A DNA stretch of 64,000 bases from Yamagishiella unicocca (Eukaryota; Chlorophyta; Chlorophyceae; Chlamydomonadales; Volvocaceae): assembly GCA_003116995.1 (NCBI GenBank), contig BDSL01000137.1:156427-220426 (forward strand), in the 5' to 3' direction. Under the pieces are notes generated by a model that was not told the DNA's origin, made no database searches, and saw nothing but the letters and a program-made list of their open reading frames with translations. Made by a program: the position numbers and the translations under genes. Of this stretch, positions 19,957 to 32,270 are shown piece by piece. Numbering within the stretch: position 1 is the first letter of the stretch; every line of letters starts with the position of its first letter.

Positions 19957-22900
19957 CAGCAGCAAGAGATTGCACAAGGCAGCGGGAGGCGCGCGGACGG
20001 GCAGGGCAGCGAGCAGCCGCGTCCCCCGCCGCCGCCTCCCGCCCTGGGGCCTCCCGCGATGGGGACTTCTGCAATGGGGGCTCCGACCTCACTCGGTGAC
20101 GATGACGAGGGGGAGGACGATGAGGAGGGTTGCATTGGCCAGGTGGAGCCGGAGCCGACCGGCGGTGACGCCGCGGCAGCGGAGGCGGCTGTCAGGGGTG
20201 CGGCGGGACCTTACCCGCCGCCACCGCCGCCGCCGCTGCTGCCAGGGCCGCCACTGCCGGGGCCGCCGGGGCGGGGCACGCCAGGAGGCGCGGCGGAGCA
20301 GCCCCTCGGCCGCAGCCCTGCGCGCTTGCGGCTGACCCGCGGGTCGACCGGCGGGCCGTCGGCCGCGTCGCCTTGCTCCTCGGCCCACGAGCCGGGCGAG
20401 TCGGGATCCTCATCAGGCACGGCGTCCTCCGAGTCCGAACCGGATGCGGATTCCAGATCCAGATCTAGATCCCCGGCGGCATGCGGGGGGCGGAAGTTCG
20501 CCTCCCGCGGCTTCCAGCCGCACCGCCGGCGATCCGCCTCCAGATCCCGATCCCGCTCGCCGCCGTACCACCTCAAGCGGCGGAACTCCCGATCGCGGGG
20601 GTCCCGCTCGCCGCCGCGTCGCGGCGGGGGTGGTGGTGGCCGTGGGGCAAGATCCGCGTCGAGGTCGAGATCTCGATCGAGATCTCGATCGCCGCGCCCC
20701 GGATCCGGATCCGGACGGCGCGGCCGCGGCCGCATGTCGTCCCGCTCACCACCGCCGTCAGCGCACTACCGCGGCGGCAGCGGTGGCGGTGGAGGCGGTG
20801 GTGGTGGTGGTGGTGGAAACGGCAACGGCGGGGGGGCGGAGGGGGGCAAACGCGGCGGGCGGCGGCGGCGGCGACGGCCGCGAGGCGGGCGACGGCGGGC
20901 ACCGCCGGTACCGGGACAAGGACTGGGGCCCGGACAGGGGCAAGGGCAAGGGCAGGGGCAAGGGCAGGGACCGGCGCAAGGACCGGGGCAGGGGCCGGCG
21001 CAAGCGCAGACGGCGGCAACAGCACCGGCTACGGCTCAGAGCGATGCGGGGGGCGGCGCTGACGGGTACGTTTTGTCGGGATATGGGTTCATTTGCGCCG
21101 CATGGCTGGCTGGATGATGTCATGGTCACCGCACACGCAGCACACGCAGGTGGTCTGGGATTCCGTTTCCGTTTTTGTTTCTTTGATAACAACCAGCATG
21201 ATGTCAGCCTGATATAGCGGCCGGAGCCGGCCGAGGACTGATACCGGCACCGCAGCTGCTCTCACCCGTCCGTCAGCCAAACACCTTCCTGCTAGCTTGC
21301 CCGCCCACCACTCAGGGGGCGTCCATTCGGACCTCCGCTGCCCCGGCCAGGAGCCGTACATCGCTCGCAGCAGCAGCATCCTTCCAAGCAACCCACCGCG
21401 GCCCGATTCCGCGCCCGCCCAGCACCCCGGCCACCTCACCCACCCCTCCTTTACCCCTGATCACCCATGCGCAGACCTTCCCCCAGGCCGCCGCCACCGG
21501 CAGCTCCGGACCGTGATCGCGCTACTCCCGGAGGCTCGCAGCAGCAGCAACGGGACCGCGAGCGCGACCCCCTCCGGGACGACCGACGCCAGGACCGTGA
21601 CCCACGGGACCGCGAGCGCGACCGCTCCGACCCACGGGACCGCGACCGCGGCGAGGCGCGCGACTGGGACGGCGGCTATCGTGGCCCCAGGGAGGGTCGC
21701 GAGCGTCAGGATCGGGAGCGAGATCGGGACCGGGAGCGGGAGGCGGCCGCTCGGGACGCCCGGGGCTACCCGGGCATGGGCGACGGCCGGTCCTTGGAGC
21801 TGGCGTGTACTCTGTTCGTGGGGGATCTGCCTCATGGCATCAACGTGCCGGAGCTGCGGTCGGTGTTCTCGACGTACTCGAAGGTGGGGCGGGTTAGAGC
21901 TGGGGGATCCTGGGGGTCCGTGCGGGATGGGTTTTGGGCCCCGGTGGGGTCAGGACGTCAGGGAGGTGGAGTAGGGTCAGGGAGGTGGAGTAGGGTCAGG
22001 GAGGTGGAGTAGGGTCAGGGAGCTGGAGTAGGGTCAGGGAGGTGGAGTAGGGTCACGGCTTCGAGTGCGGACATGACGTGGAGCGGGGACAGCGCATGGA
22101 TGCATAGGGGGCTGGGGAGATGGGGCAAGGCGGGCGTGGCAGCATGGCGAGGGAGGGAGGAGGGGAGGAGGGGCGATGTGGTTTTAGGAGGGGAGGGCTA
22201 TCGACCCCTACCGGACATGTCATCGTCAGCCTCACCACCTCCTCCGCTCCGTGCCCTTGCTGACCCGCAGGAGGTGGTCAACGCCCGGCTGGTTTCGGGG
22301 CAACTGTACGGGTTTGTGCGGTTCGGCAGCCCCGAGGCGGCGACCGCGGTGCTGGAGCTGTCGCGGACAATGGGCGTGGAGGCGGGCGGGCATCGCCTCA
22401 CGGTGGCGCGCGCGCAGGGCTCCTTGCCGGACTGGAAGGTGGGTTTGAGGGCGGTGCTTGGGGGAGCGAGGGCGGATGCGACCGGGGCGGTGCGATGCAA
22501 ATGCATGTAAGTTGGAAGCTGGGAAACAGTGAGTACGGCGGCCGGGGCCGGCATGTAAGTTGAAGCTGGGAAACAGTGAGTACGGCGGCCGGGGCCGTCA
22601 ATCGGTAAACGCCAGCGCCGGTAACGCAGGGCGGCCATAGCCCTTGCGGGGTGTGGATGAGCATTAGGGTGCTAGCGCGCTAAAAGATGCTGTAGTAGGG
22701 CGCTGTAGGGTGCGGTATGCGGGGTTTGCGGGGCTGATTGGACAGGGGCATTGCGGCTGCAAAGATGAAAGCGAGGGTGAGTGTGGTGCGCTGCTGGGTG
22801 GGCGCAGGCACGCCTGGGATTCGTCATTTGTGCCGGGCTGGGAGGTCAGCGCACTAAGGGGCCAGTGTAGGAAACAGCAGCAGCGCGGTTAGCGTGGTAG

Positions 22901-23217
22901 CTTTCCTCTATATTTATTGCAGCAGGTGGGTCCGTTGGTGGGCAGGACGGGCCTTGGGTGGACATTGGCGTAGAATTAACATGCCGTCGTCTTGCTTTCC
23001 CCCGCAGAAGACCGGACCGTCCCAGCAGCGGCGGGAGTACGGCGTCCCTGAGACTTATGGGATGCAGTATGATTTGCCGCCCATCGCCATAGCGCCGTCG
23101 CCGATGCGCATGCCGGCGGCAAGGCAGCCGGCCATGTACGGCATGTTTGGCATGGGCTCACCCCTATCGTCAGGCCAGCGAGTTACCCGGCACGTGCTGG
23201 AGTATGATGACCTGTAG
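15608..23217 (+). CDS. Glutamine-rich, RS-rich RRM RNA-binding protein, 6 exons
   Basis: Exons 15608-15673, 15947-16189, 17401-21065, 21475-21883, 22271-22438 and 23008-23217 total 4761 nt, 1586 aa, with consistent phases. Order: basic/Ala-rich start; about eight octapeptide repeats of the P-A-G-F-K-P-P type (17740-17890); Gly/Ala-rich region; Ala-Glu-Ala-Thr repeat (18710-18800); Gln-rich region ending in a long poly-Gln (19780-19970); RS dipeptides (20440-20740); an Arg/Asp/Glu charged stretch (exon 4); and one RRM near residues 1436-1518 split over two exons, with RNP2 LFVGDL and RNP1 YGFVRF. The C-terminus is Met/Pro-rich. RS plus RRM suggests nuclear pre-mRNA splicing or processing, but the closest named relative is not clear. 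Around 20850-21065 another frame also looks codable. Confidence 0.8.
16698..17031. repeat. 14-bp minisatellite TGACGCAACGGGGG in intron 2 of the RRM gene
   Basis: About two dozen units with G/A variants (CGGGAG, CGAGAG) and an exact 14-bp period. It generates long Pro/Val/Arg-Cys open frames on the minus strand that are not genes. Confidence 0.95.
21955..22053. repeat. GGTGGAGTAGGGTCAGGGA tandem repeat in an RRM-gene intron
   Basis: About five units of 18-19 bp in the intron that splits the RRM, 70 bp after the donor at 21883. Confidence 0.8.
22505..22600. repeat. About 49-bp direct duplication in an RRM-gene intron
   Basis: The segment beginning TGTAAGTTGGAAGCTGGG occurs twice in succession, with one base lost in the second copy. 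It lies in the intron between 22438 and 23008. Confidence 0.8.
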
Positions 23218-23583
23218 GGACCTTCTCGGAAGGCCGGAGGAGTGGTTCCGGAGCCGGTAGTTCTGGAGCTGATCACTGTCTACTTACGAAAGAACTGAAA
23301 ACACGGGTTTTAATCGTCAGTCGAAATAGTAGTTTCACAGCAGGCAGGCCAGGACGCAGGAGTTTATGGTCTACAGACGGTTTGATGAAGTTCGGACGGA
23401 AGCAAGTTCCAGCCTAGCTTCTTTTATATCTTGCAGTCATTATACTGTTATACAGTAAATCCTAGGCAAAACGAACAGTATTACGGTTCTCTCAGGTCCC
23501 GGCTTCGGCCAACGATTTTGAGGTACACGACGCAGTGTGATATGCTTGATAGCTTTCTGCAGTCGCGTATATACGCCTGGCTA

Positions 23584-23604
23584 TGTAAGCATAGCTGCCT
23601 GTAA
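23584..23604 (+). terminator. Putative TGTAA poly(A) signals for the RRM gene
   Basis: TGTAA occurs at 23584-23588 and 23600-23604, about 370-390 nt after the stop at 23217. Cleavage just downstream would fall only about 20-40 nt before the ATG of the next gene at 23640. Confidence 0.4.
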
Positions 23605-23639
23605 ACGGGGCGCGCAAAGATACGCCCGAAGCACGAGAA

Positions 23640-26600
23640 ATGGCCAAGCAGCATGCTTGGAAAGGCGCCGATCACGGCGATGAGGACGACTTGGGCTCCG
23701 CAGAGAAAACTCCAAGCGCTGTCGGGGGATCGCAATTCCTTGTGTCGGGGCCTGCCGTTGGCCTCGTAAACTTGGGGAATACCTGTTTCTTTAATTCAGC
23801 GCTACAGTTGCTGCTGGCCTGCCCACACCTGAACGGGGCTACGTCGGCGTCTCGGGGGAATTCCGGGTCTGGAAACGCCTCCGCAGCAGCAGCTGGAGGC
23901 GGATCGTCGTGGCTCGCTGCGCCGGCAGGTCTGGGTCGCGGCCCGCTGGGCTTTGCACTCCAGCAGGCATTTCTTAATGTCAACGGTAGGCAGGCAGGGA
24001 AACGCGCGCGTCAATGCGTTGCGCAGCGCGAGGCTGCCCCGCGGGCCGCAATCGAGGTTGCCATCCCGACCCACTTGCCTAGCGACGTTGTTGGCCGTCA
24101 TTTAGCGCAGTTATAACATTTCGATCACGGCTACCTGGCGTATGGAAGGTACCCAACGGCATGAGCTGCTGCAACATACCTTCCCTAGCCGCAACGCTGC
24201 CACCTTTTAGAAGCCGCGGGGACCTTACCCAAAACAGCCTTGGCAGCTGATCGCACCTAGCGCATCGGAGCCGTCTCAAGCCCGCCGGGCCCCTGAAGCG
24301 ACGCGCCCCGCTGCACGTTCCTCGGTCTCTCCTCCCTCCCCCCTCTCTCGTCCCCCATCCCCCGCCTAGCTGCCGCACACATGCCCGTGCCTTTGAACTA
24401 CGACCGACGCCTTGGCATTTTTAGCAGAGCCATGAACTCTCCCCTCTCCATTTGGCTGACCACCCAAAACCCAAATCCCATTTGCTGATGCAGTCCTTCA
24501 GCGCCCCTCCAGAGCCCGTGCTCGGCCACCTCGTATTCCGTGCGCCATTTTTGAGACTTCCCTTCCCCTCCCTCACCTGCTTGCCCCTCCATGACCTCGG
24601 CTCCGAAGGCTCCAACAGCCACCCGGGGGGTTGCGGCGGGCATGCCGGCGCCAAGGGCTCCTACAACCCTCAGGCGTTGCTGGCGGCGGTGTGCCGGGCG
24701 GCGCCGCAGTTCAAGGTGGGCCGGGGGCCGGCGTAGAGGCGCGTGTGCGTCACAGGAGACGAAGCAACCGATAATGCAGTAGGAGACCTGTTTGTAAGAC
24801 GTGTTTGAGGGCGCATGCTGAAGAGCGGGTTTCGCCGGGCGGGTGGTGTAGTGGATTTCGAAGCCGGCACGGCCTGGCTGAATGCACTGTCTTCGGATCA
24901 GCGCGGGAGCCTACGGCCTGGGAGTGAAGGTATGGCTGGGCAGTCCGCCCTCACCACCACCAGCATCAGCATCAGCATCACCACCACCTCTTCTACCATC
25001 ACCACCACCACCACCACCACCACCATCGCCAACATGACCACCTCTACCACCACCACCAGGGCGGGTGGAGGTGAGGAACCTGCACCCCACGTTGGCCCTT
25101 CCCTAACTTTCTGCAGAGCCATCTCACTAGTCCGCACGCCGCCCCTCCCCTTCTCCGCCCCTCCCTCGAGCTTTAGGGCCGGCAGCAGCACGACAGCCAC
25201 GAGCTAATGCGGCTGACGCTGGACGCGTTGCAGGTGGGTGGGTGGCTGGGTGGTGCGGCTGGGGGTTGGACAACACATACGCCCTGTTCGTCTTCGTCTC
25301 CGAGCCCCTTGTCACACGGCGGGGTTGGCGTTGGCCTATCGCCACGAAACACACGGTGTCCGCTCCCTGCTAGCGTCTCCCACTCAACCAATGTTCTCCA
25401 CCTCACTCAACATCATGCGCGCGCGGAGGCTGTCTTGCTCACCCCGCACGTACGCGTACCTCTTACCGGCTCCAGGGTGGGTGAGTCTTCACGTTTGGTA
25501 CCAAATGGGGTGGTGAAGAACGCTTACAATCAAAACTAAGTGAAAGGGGTATGTCCATTACCGATAATTCTCTTTTGCGGCATGATGAGAATGTACGGTT
25601 TTGTGTTTTTCCTTTTTCCTAATGCTCAGGAGGAGGAGAAGCGAGCGGCCGAGATGACCCGACGTCGACCCGGAAAGGACACGTCGCCGCCATCGCCGTC
25701 GCCGTCACCACCGCCGGCGGCCTCTGTTGCTCCCTCGACGCCTTCCGCTGCATCCTCCTCACCGTCGGTCTCCGCCGCCGCCGCCGCCGCTGCCGCTGCC
25801 GACAGCGGCGGCGACGCCAGCTCGCTCATTGCCCGGCTGTTTGGCGGGGAGCTCGCCAGCAGCATCCGATGCGGCACCTGCGGCCACTCCTCCCACTCCT
25901 CCGAGTCCTTCTTCGACCTGTCGCTCCCCATTCCCGAGGACCTGCCGGTGCTGGATAAATGGGAGATGAAGGCGCTGGGCACGGCGCCTGCGGGGGATGA
26001 GGACGACGGCGGAGGCGGCGGCAAGAGCAAGGGGAAAGGCAAGGGGAAGGATAAGGACAGGGACAGGGACAAGAAGGCGAGCAAGAAGGAGGCAAAGCAA
26101 CTGGAGCGGGAGGGGAAGGCGGCAGCCAAGGCGGCTGCTAAGAAGGGGAAGGGGAAGGCCAAGGGCGATGGCGGTGGGTCCGGGTCGGATCCGGAGAGGG
26201 AAGCCGAGATGGAGGCGGGGGTGAAGAAGGTGGAGAAGGAGGCGGAGGTGGAGGAGCCAAAGGGCAAGGCGGGCAAGGGCAAGGCGGGCGGCAAGAGCAA
26301 GGAGGACGCACACACGGCGGCAGCGGCGGATGGCGGCAAGAAGCCAACTTCCAAGGTATGTGGTGGCTGGTGCCCAGCAGCTTGTGGTGGACTTAGGGTA
26401 TACGAAACGGTTGAGCGACGAACTAGCGACGACGCTGATGAGGCGTCCTCTGATTGCGGCCAGTCCTCTTGAGCGGGCGCATCATGGGCAATCCGGCCAT
26501 CCAACCTCCACCAGGGGTTAAAAACTTAATTCAACCTCAGCAAACGGAATCAATCTCCAGCAAAAGAAATCAATCTCCAGCAAATGAAACACACCCGTGA

Positions 26601-29600
26601 CATCATCGTACCATGCCATGTCACACCACACCACGTCATGCCACTTGCCCGCGAACAGCAACTCCGTAAGACCGAAAAGGAGCAGCGCAACGCGAAGATC
26701 CTTGCGAAGCGGCAGGCCAAGAAAGCCAAGTCCAAGGTGGCCCCGGGCGCGGCGGAGGAGTCCTCGGGAGACGAGGCAGCGGAGGAGGCCGAGGTCGGGG
26801 GCCTCAGCGACGCCGCAGCCGCAACCGCAACCGCACCGGCGGCGGCGGCCGCAGCCGCAGCCGCAGCGGCGGCGGCGGCGGACACGGTGGCGGCTGCTGA
26901 TGCCGGCGGCGGAAAGGATGGCTCCGCGGAGGATGCGAGCATCAAGGCGGTGGAGGAGCCACACACGACGGAGTGGGGGGCCCAGCTAGGGCAGGGGCAG
27001 GAGGCGGCGGCGGACGGCAACGGGGCACCGGAGGGGGCTGGCGGCGCCGCAGCCCCTGGAGCTGCCGGTGCTGAGGCCGTCGTCCCAGGCGCCGCTGGCG
27101 CCGCCGCCACGGCGCAGCCCGTACACGACACAGCGGCCGGCGAGCCGGCGGCCATCGACAACGGCGGCAGCGGCAGCGACCAGCCAGCTCCAACCCAGCA
27201 GCAGCCCGCAGCGGCCTCGGACACTGCTCTTGGCCCTGACGGCGACGATGGCGCGCCGTCTGGTACCGCCGTCGTCAGCCCCGCCTCCACACAACAGCCC
27301 GCGGCGGCGTCCTCCTCCGCTTCCTCCACACATGGCCCGCCCCCTTGTCCTACAGCTACGCCGCCGCCGCTACCGACGGCGCCGACAGCAGCGGCGACGG
27401 CGGCGGCGGCGGGGTTAGCTCCGCCTCGGCGTGTCCTGGACGTGCTGTCCTGCCTTGGTGCCTTCTTTGCGGCGGAGACGGTGACGTGGGAGTGCCCCCG
27501 GGAGCGAGCGGAGGCGCAGGACGCCGCCTCCGCTGCCGCCTCCGCTGCCGGCAGCCTAGCCACCACACCGCTGCCGTCGCTGCGCAAGCAGGTGCGGGGG
27601 CGAGGTCACGTTGGTGAACGGCATGGCGAGATCCGAGGTGTCGGCGGGAATCAATGCCGCTCGGAAATGTGCTAGGATGGGCCAGTCCTCACCCCTTTCC
27701 CGGGTGCCCCTCCCCCCTTTTGATGTAGTGTAACCGGGTCTTCCCTGCCGGGGTTCTTTTCTGTAACCCCCCTGCCGGCCGTTTCTTCCCCCCCCGCCGC
27801 CGCACCAACTACATTACCCCAGTCGAGTTACCGGTTCTTTACTTGTAACCCCCGCCGCCGGCCGCCCAGGTGTCTTGGAACCCCGGCGGCCCGCAGGTGT
27901 TCCTGGTGCCGGGCAGCGCGGAGCAGCGAGGCACGGACCTGCAGGAGGCGCTCAGAGGGCAAGCGCCCTTCTTCAGGCGCGAGGGGAGAGGGGTGGGAGA
28001 CGGCGAGGAGGGGGAAGCTGATGGCGTGGCTGGGGTCAAAGGGTGCCGCGGGGGCCAGCCGTTGCCGTCGCTGCGTCTTCTCGACAGCACGCTTGGGCAG
28101 AAGCTTGGGGGCCTGGTACGGTTGCCCACGGATGCCTAACTGGTAACTGCCTGACCAAACTGACTTGCTGCGCCCCCTCACCCCCCGCCTGCATCGCCAC
28201 AGGCCGGCCAAGGCCAACGGCGCGTCCTTCATCATCCAGGTGAGCTGCTAGGGGCTCGGCCCGTCGGGGCACACATACACGCACACGCACAAACACATAC
28301 ACATACTCACACAGCCACGGCGGAGGAGTGTCAAGTTAAGCCACGGCTACGATATAGCAACAAACTTGCCGCCCCCGCCCGCCCGGCACGTCAACTGAAA
28401 AACCCCAACCACCGCCAACTGTCACGACTGCCACAACCGACCCCCCGCAGGCGCAGCTGGACCCCTGGGAGACTGAGTCCATGCATGTGCAGCTGCAGCC
28501 CCCCGCCGGCTCCACACGGGCGGCGGCGCTGATGGCGGCGGCGGCCGCGGCGGCGGCCCGCAGCGACGCCGCCGCGGGCACCTCCCCCGTGCTGCCCACT
28601 CCGATGAGTCCGGTGCTGTCCACCATCCTCAGCAGCAGCCCTCGCAGCAGCAGCGGCGGCGGCGGCGGCAGCCGCGGCAACCAGCCCTCCTCGCCGACGA
28701 AGCAGCAGCAGCAGCAGCGGCGGCAGAGCGGCGGGCCGACGGCGGCGGCGGCGGCGGCGACGCTGGGCCCGGGGCCATTTTCGGAGCGCGGGTTGCCCCT
28801 TGCCTGCGTGGACGTGGGCCTGGCCTGGCGGTGCGGGTCGTCTGGTGATCAGGCCCGGCGGGTGCAGGCGGCGGCGCAGCTGGTGATGGACTGCGTGGCG
28901 GACATCATGGCGGCCCCGACGGGTGGGTGTGTGTGGGGGTGCGGCGCGAAGATTTGTGCGGCGCGAAGATTTGTGCAGTGCGAGGATTTGTGCAGTGCGA
29001 GGATTTGTGCAGTGCGAGGACTCGTGCAGTGCGAGGATTCGGCGGGGTTTGGGTTGTGAGAAGCCGGTGAGTGTGTGTGGGGCGCAGGGGAGGGCGCAGG
29101 TGAGGGCGAGTGAGCGGATAGGCTGCCTGGCAAGGGGGCTGGGAGAGAGGGCTGGGTGTCTGCGAGGATTGGGCGATGCCTGGGTGGGTAAGGCGCGGAT
29201 AGGGTGCGGGGCCGTTGCGTCCTCTTGAACCTAGCCTCGTTGCCCTGCCATACGCCGTGTGTGGTGTGCCTGAAACCCTAAACCCTAGCAGGCCTGCAGC
29301 ACCTGCTCAGCATGCTAGCGGGCGGGTTAGAGCTGGCGGAGGAGCCGGCAGCCCCCGCGGCGAAGCGCGCCGCCGGCAGCAATGGCGGCGTCGCTGCTGG
29401 CGGTGCGGACGGCGGCAAGGTTCGGCTGCTGCTGCGGGGCAAGTATCCCTCGGCAAAGCCGTACAGTACGGCGCGGCAGCGCCGTACGGCGGCCAGAACC
29501 AGCGGCGTCAAGGAGGAGGCCAGCGACGGCGGCTCCGAAACCCCGGAGGAGGCCACGCCCCAGAAGCGCGCTGACACCGTGGCGGCGGGGCCGGTGCGGA

Positions 29601-32232
29601 TTGCGAACGGCACCGGAGCAACGCGTCGCCCTGTCGACGGTGGCGGCAGCAGCGGCAGCGGCTCCGAAACCGCCTCCGCTCCCGCGACGGCGCCCACCTG
29701 GGAGTACCCCACCGTGCTGCGGCGTCGCGCCGAGCACCCCGCATTCGCGCACGTGGGACGAGCATCGTACGGCGTTCTGTCGCCGCCCTGCTCCACCTCG
29801 TCCTCGTCCTCGTCCTCCTCCTCGTCCTCGTCTCCTTCCGGGGGAAATAGCGACACGGAAGCGGAGGGGACGACGGAGGGAGAGCGCCAGCCGTCGTCAG
29901 CGTCAACGTCGGCGGCGCAACTGGGCGCGGTGCCGCTGGCGGCAGCGGCGGCGGTCGCCGCTGACGAAAGCGAGCACGATGAGCAACAGGAGGAGCAGCC
30001 GCTGCAGTCCACGTCCACCGCCCCCGCCGCCGGTGAAGGCGCCGCGTTTGGCGCAGCCGCCGACTGCGCTGGGAACGTATGCACACCCGAGGCGGCTCTC
30101 CAGCAGATACACGGTGTCAACCTGGACCCCTCGCTGCACCCCCACCACCACCTTCACCACCACCACCACCATCACCACCACAACCACAACCACCATAACC
30201 ACCAGCAGCCGGGTGCTGGGACTGCAGACGGCCCCACTTCCGGCGGCGGCGGCGCGGCCGCCGCCACCTTTGCCGTACCACTCACTGACGTCGACGCGCT
30301 GTTTGATATGGACGACCTGGCGTCGCTGTCGCCGTCGCCGTCCGTACCCGCGTCGGCGGCGTTGCCATTCGTGCCGCTGCAGCGTCAGACCGATCAGACC
30401 CCGCCGCCGTACAAGTCCGGCGGCGCCGCGGCGGCGGCGATCCTCGGCCTGCTGTCCCCTCCGCAGCACTGCACGACGGAGAGCGAAGAACCCACGAGAA
30501 CCCATCCCACCTCGACCGCAACGGCAGCAACACTGACCGACGCCGTCGCTAGCGACGCGGCCGCCTCCACCGCCAGCGTCATCGCCGCCGCCTTGACCGC
30601 TGCGGCGGCCGGAACAGAGGCGGCAGCGCCCGCGGCGACGGCGACGGCGGCAGGACCTGCTGCGCTGCCGCCCGCTGGCTGTACGACAGGCAACGGCGCC
30701 GGCGCCGAGGGTACGACAGTCGGCGGCGTCGGGAGGAGCTCGCCGTCGCGGCCTCCGCCATCGCAGCCGCCGGGCGGATTGCTGGCGGCGGATGGTGGCG
30801 GCGAGCGGGCGGATATAAATTGTGGGTTTGGGTCCGGATGTGAAAGCGACAGCGGGGCCGAGGGAGCCAGCCACGGGGTCCGGGAAGAGGACGCAAGCGA
30901 TGAGGTGCCTGAAGCCCCAGCCGCGCCCGCTTCGTCCCAACCAATCAGGATCCCTCTCGCCACAGCCTCCTTTCCGGCTTTGACCCCGCTCCACTGCTTC
31001 AACGCCAACGTCAGTGACGCCGGCGGCGGCGGCGGCAGTGGCGGCGGCGGCGGCAGCGGCGCCGGCGGCGCTGGCGGCGGCGGCGGCGGCGGCGGCGGCG
31101 AGGAGAGTGCGGTCCCAACCATGCCGTTGCCACTACTGCCAGCGGCGGCGGCGGCGGCGGCGGCCGCCGCCACGGCCGTGAGCCGCGCTCGCCGCAGCAG
31201 CAGCGGCGGCGGCGGCGGCGGCCTGCGGCGCAGCGGCGGAGGCAGCTACCACCGCGCCTCCGCCAAGCAGTACTCGCTGCGGAGGCCGCCGGAGCTGCTG
31301 GTGCTGCACCTGAAGCGCTTCTCGATGGACTGCCGGGGCCGACTGGGCAAAGTCGACAAGCATGTGAGGCCGACTGGGTTACGAAACCCGCCTGTTTGAC
31401 CGTGCGCATGCCTTCGCCGGCGGCCTGTACGAGGGGTTGGGGACCTGGTCCGCCCGCTGCCGTCCAGGCGGTAGGCCGGGCCGGGCCGGGCCGGGCCGGG
31501 CTAGATCGGGTCGATTGCTGCTGCTGCTGCTGCCGCCATCGCCAGGTCCTTGACACACGGTTGGCATATGGTTGGCATACGATTGGAGGGGGACGGTCTC
31601 CTTTTAACCTGCCAGCGCAGTAGGGTTAGCCCCCCCCTGCGCCGCTCCCAACCCACACAACGTGCTTTGCTGCCCCTGGGCTGATCGATGAGCGCCGACG
31701 CCCTTCCAATGCCTCACCATAAAACCCTGAAACCTTAAAACCCTAAAACCCTGAACCCACGCACCCACTCACCCCAGGTCGCGTTCGACATGACGCTGGA
31801 CCTGGGGCCCTTCCTTGCAGCTTCGGCAACAGCAGCAGCGGCGGCAGCGGCGGCGGCAGCAGCACCGGCCGGCAGTAGCAGCTGCGCTGGGGCCAGTGCC
31901 ACTGGCGTCGCCGCTGCCGACGCTGCGGGAACTGCAGGGGCACCCGCAGTTCCTGCAGCAGGGGCGGCGGCAGACAGCCCTTTTGTGAGCAAGTACGCTG
32001 GGGCGGTGTGTGGTGCTCTCGCGGCCGACGGTGGAGGTGCTGCTTCTGCCCCTCTTGCCTCTCCTGGCTCTCCTGCCTCTCCTGCCCCTCCGGCCCCTCC
32101 TGCCGCTGCCAATGGGCCGGTTGCTGCGGCGGCCGGGGTGAATGCCAACGGCGGCGCCGGAGGCCGCAGCTTCACCGGTGACTCAGCTGCTGAGCTCCGG
32201 CAGCCGCTCTCCCTGGACCTGGCAGCGACGAA

Positions 32233-32270
<38 letters not shown>

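Noticed and set aside
19051..19977. Poly-Leu, poly-Cys and poly-Ala frames on the minus strand
   Set aside because: They are the complement of the CAG repeat coding poly-Gln on the plus strand.
22439..23007. Additional exon of the RRM gene
   Set aside because: The exons at 22271-22438 and 23008-23217 join in phase 0, and the interval has duplications and no biased frame.
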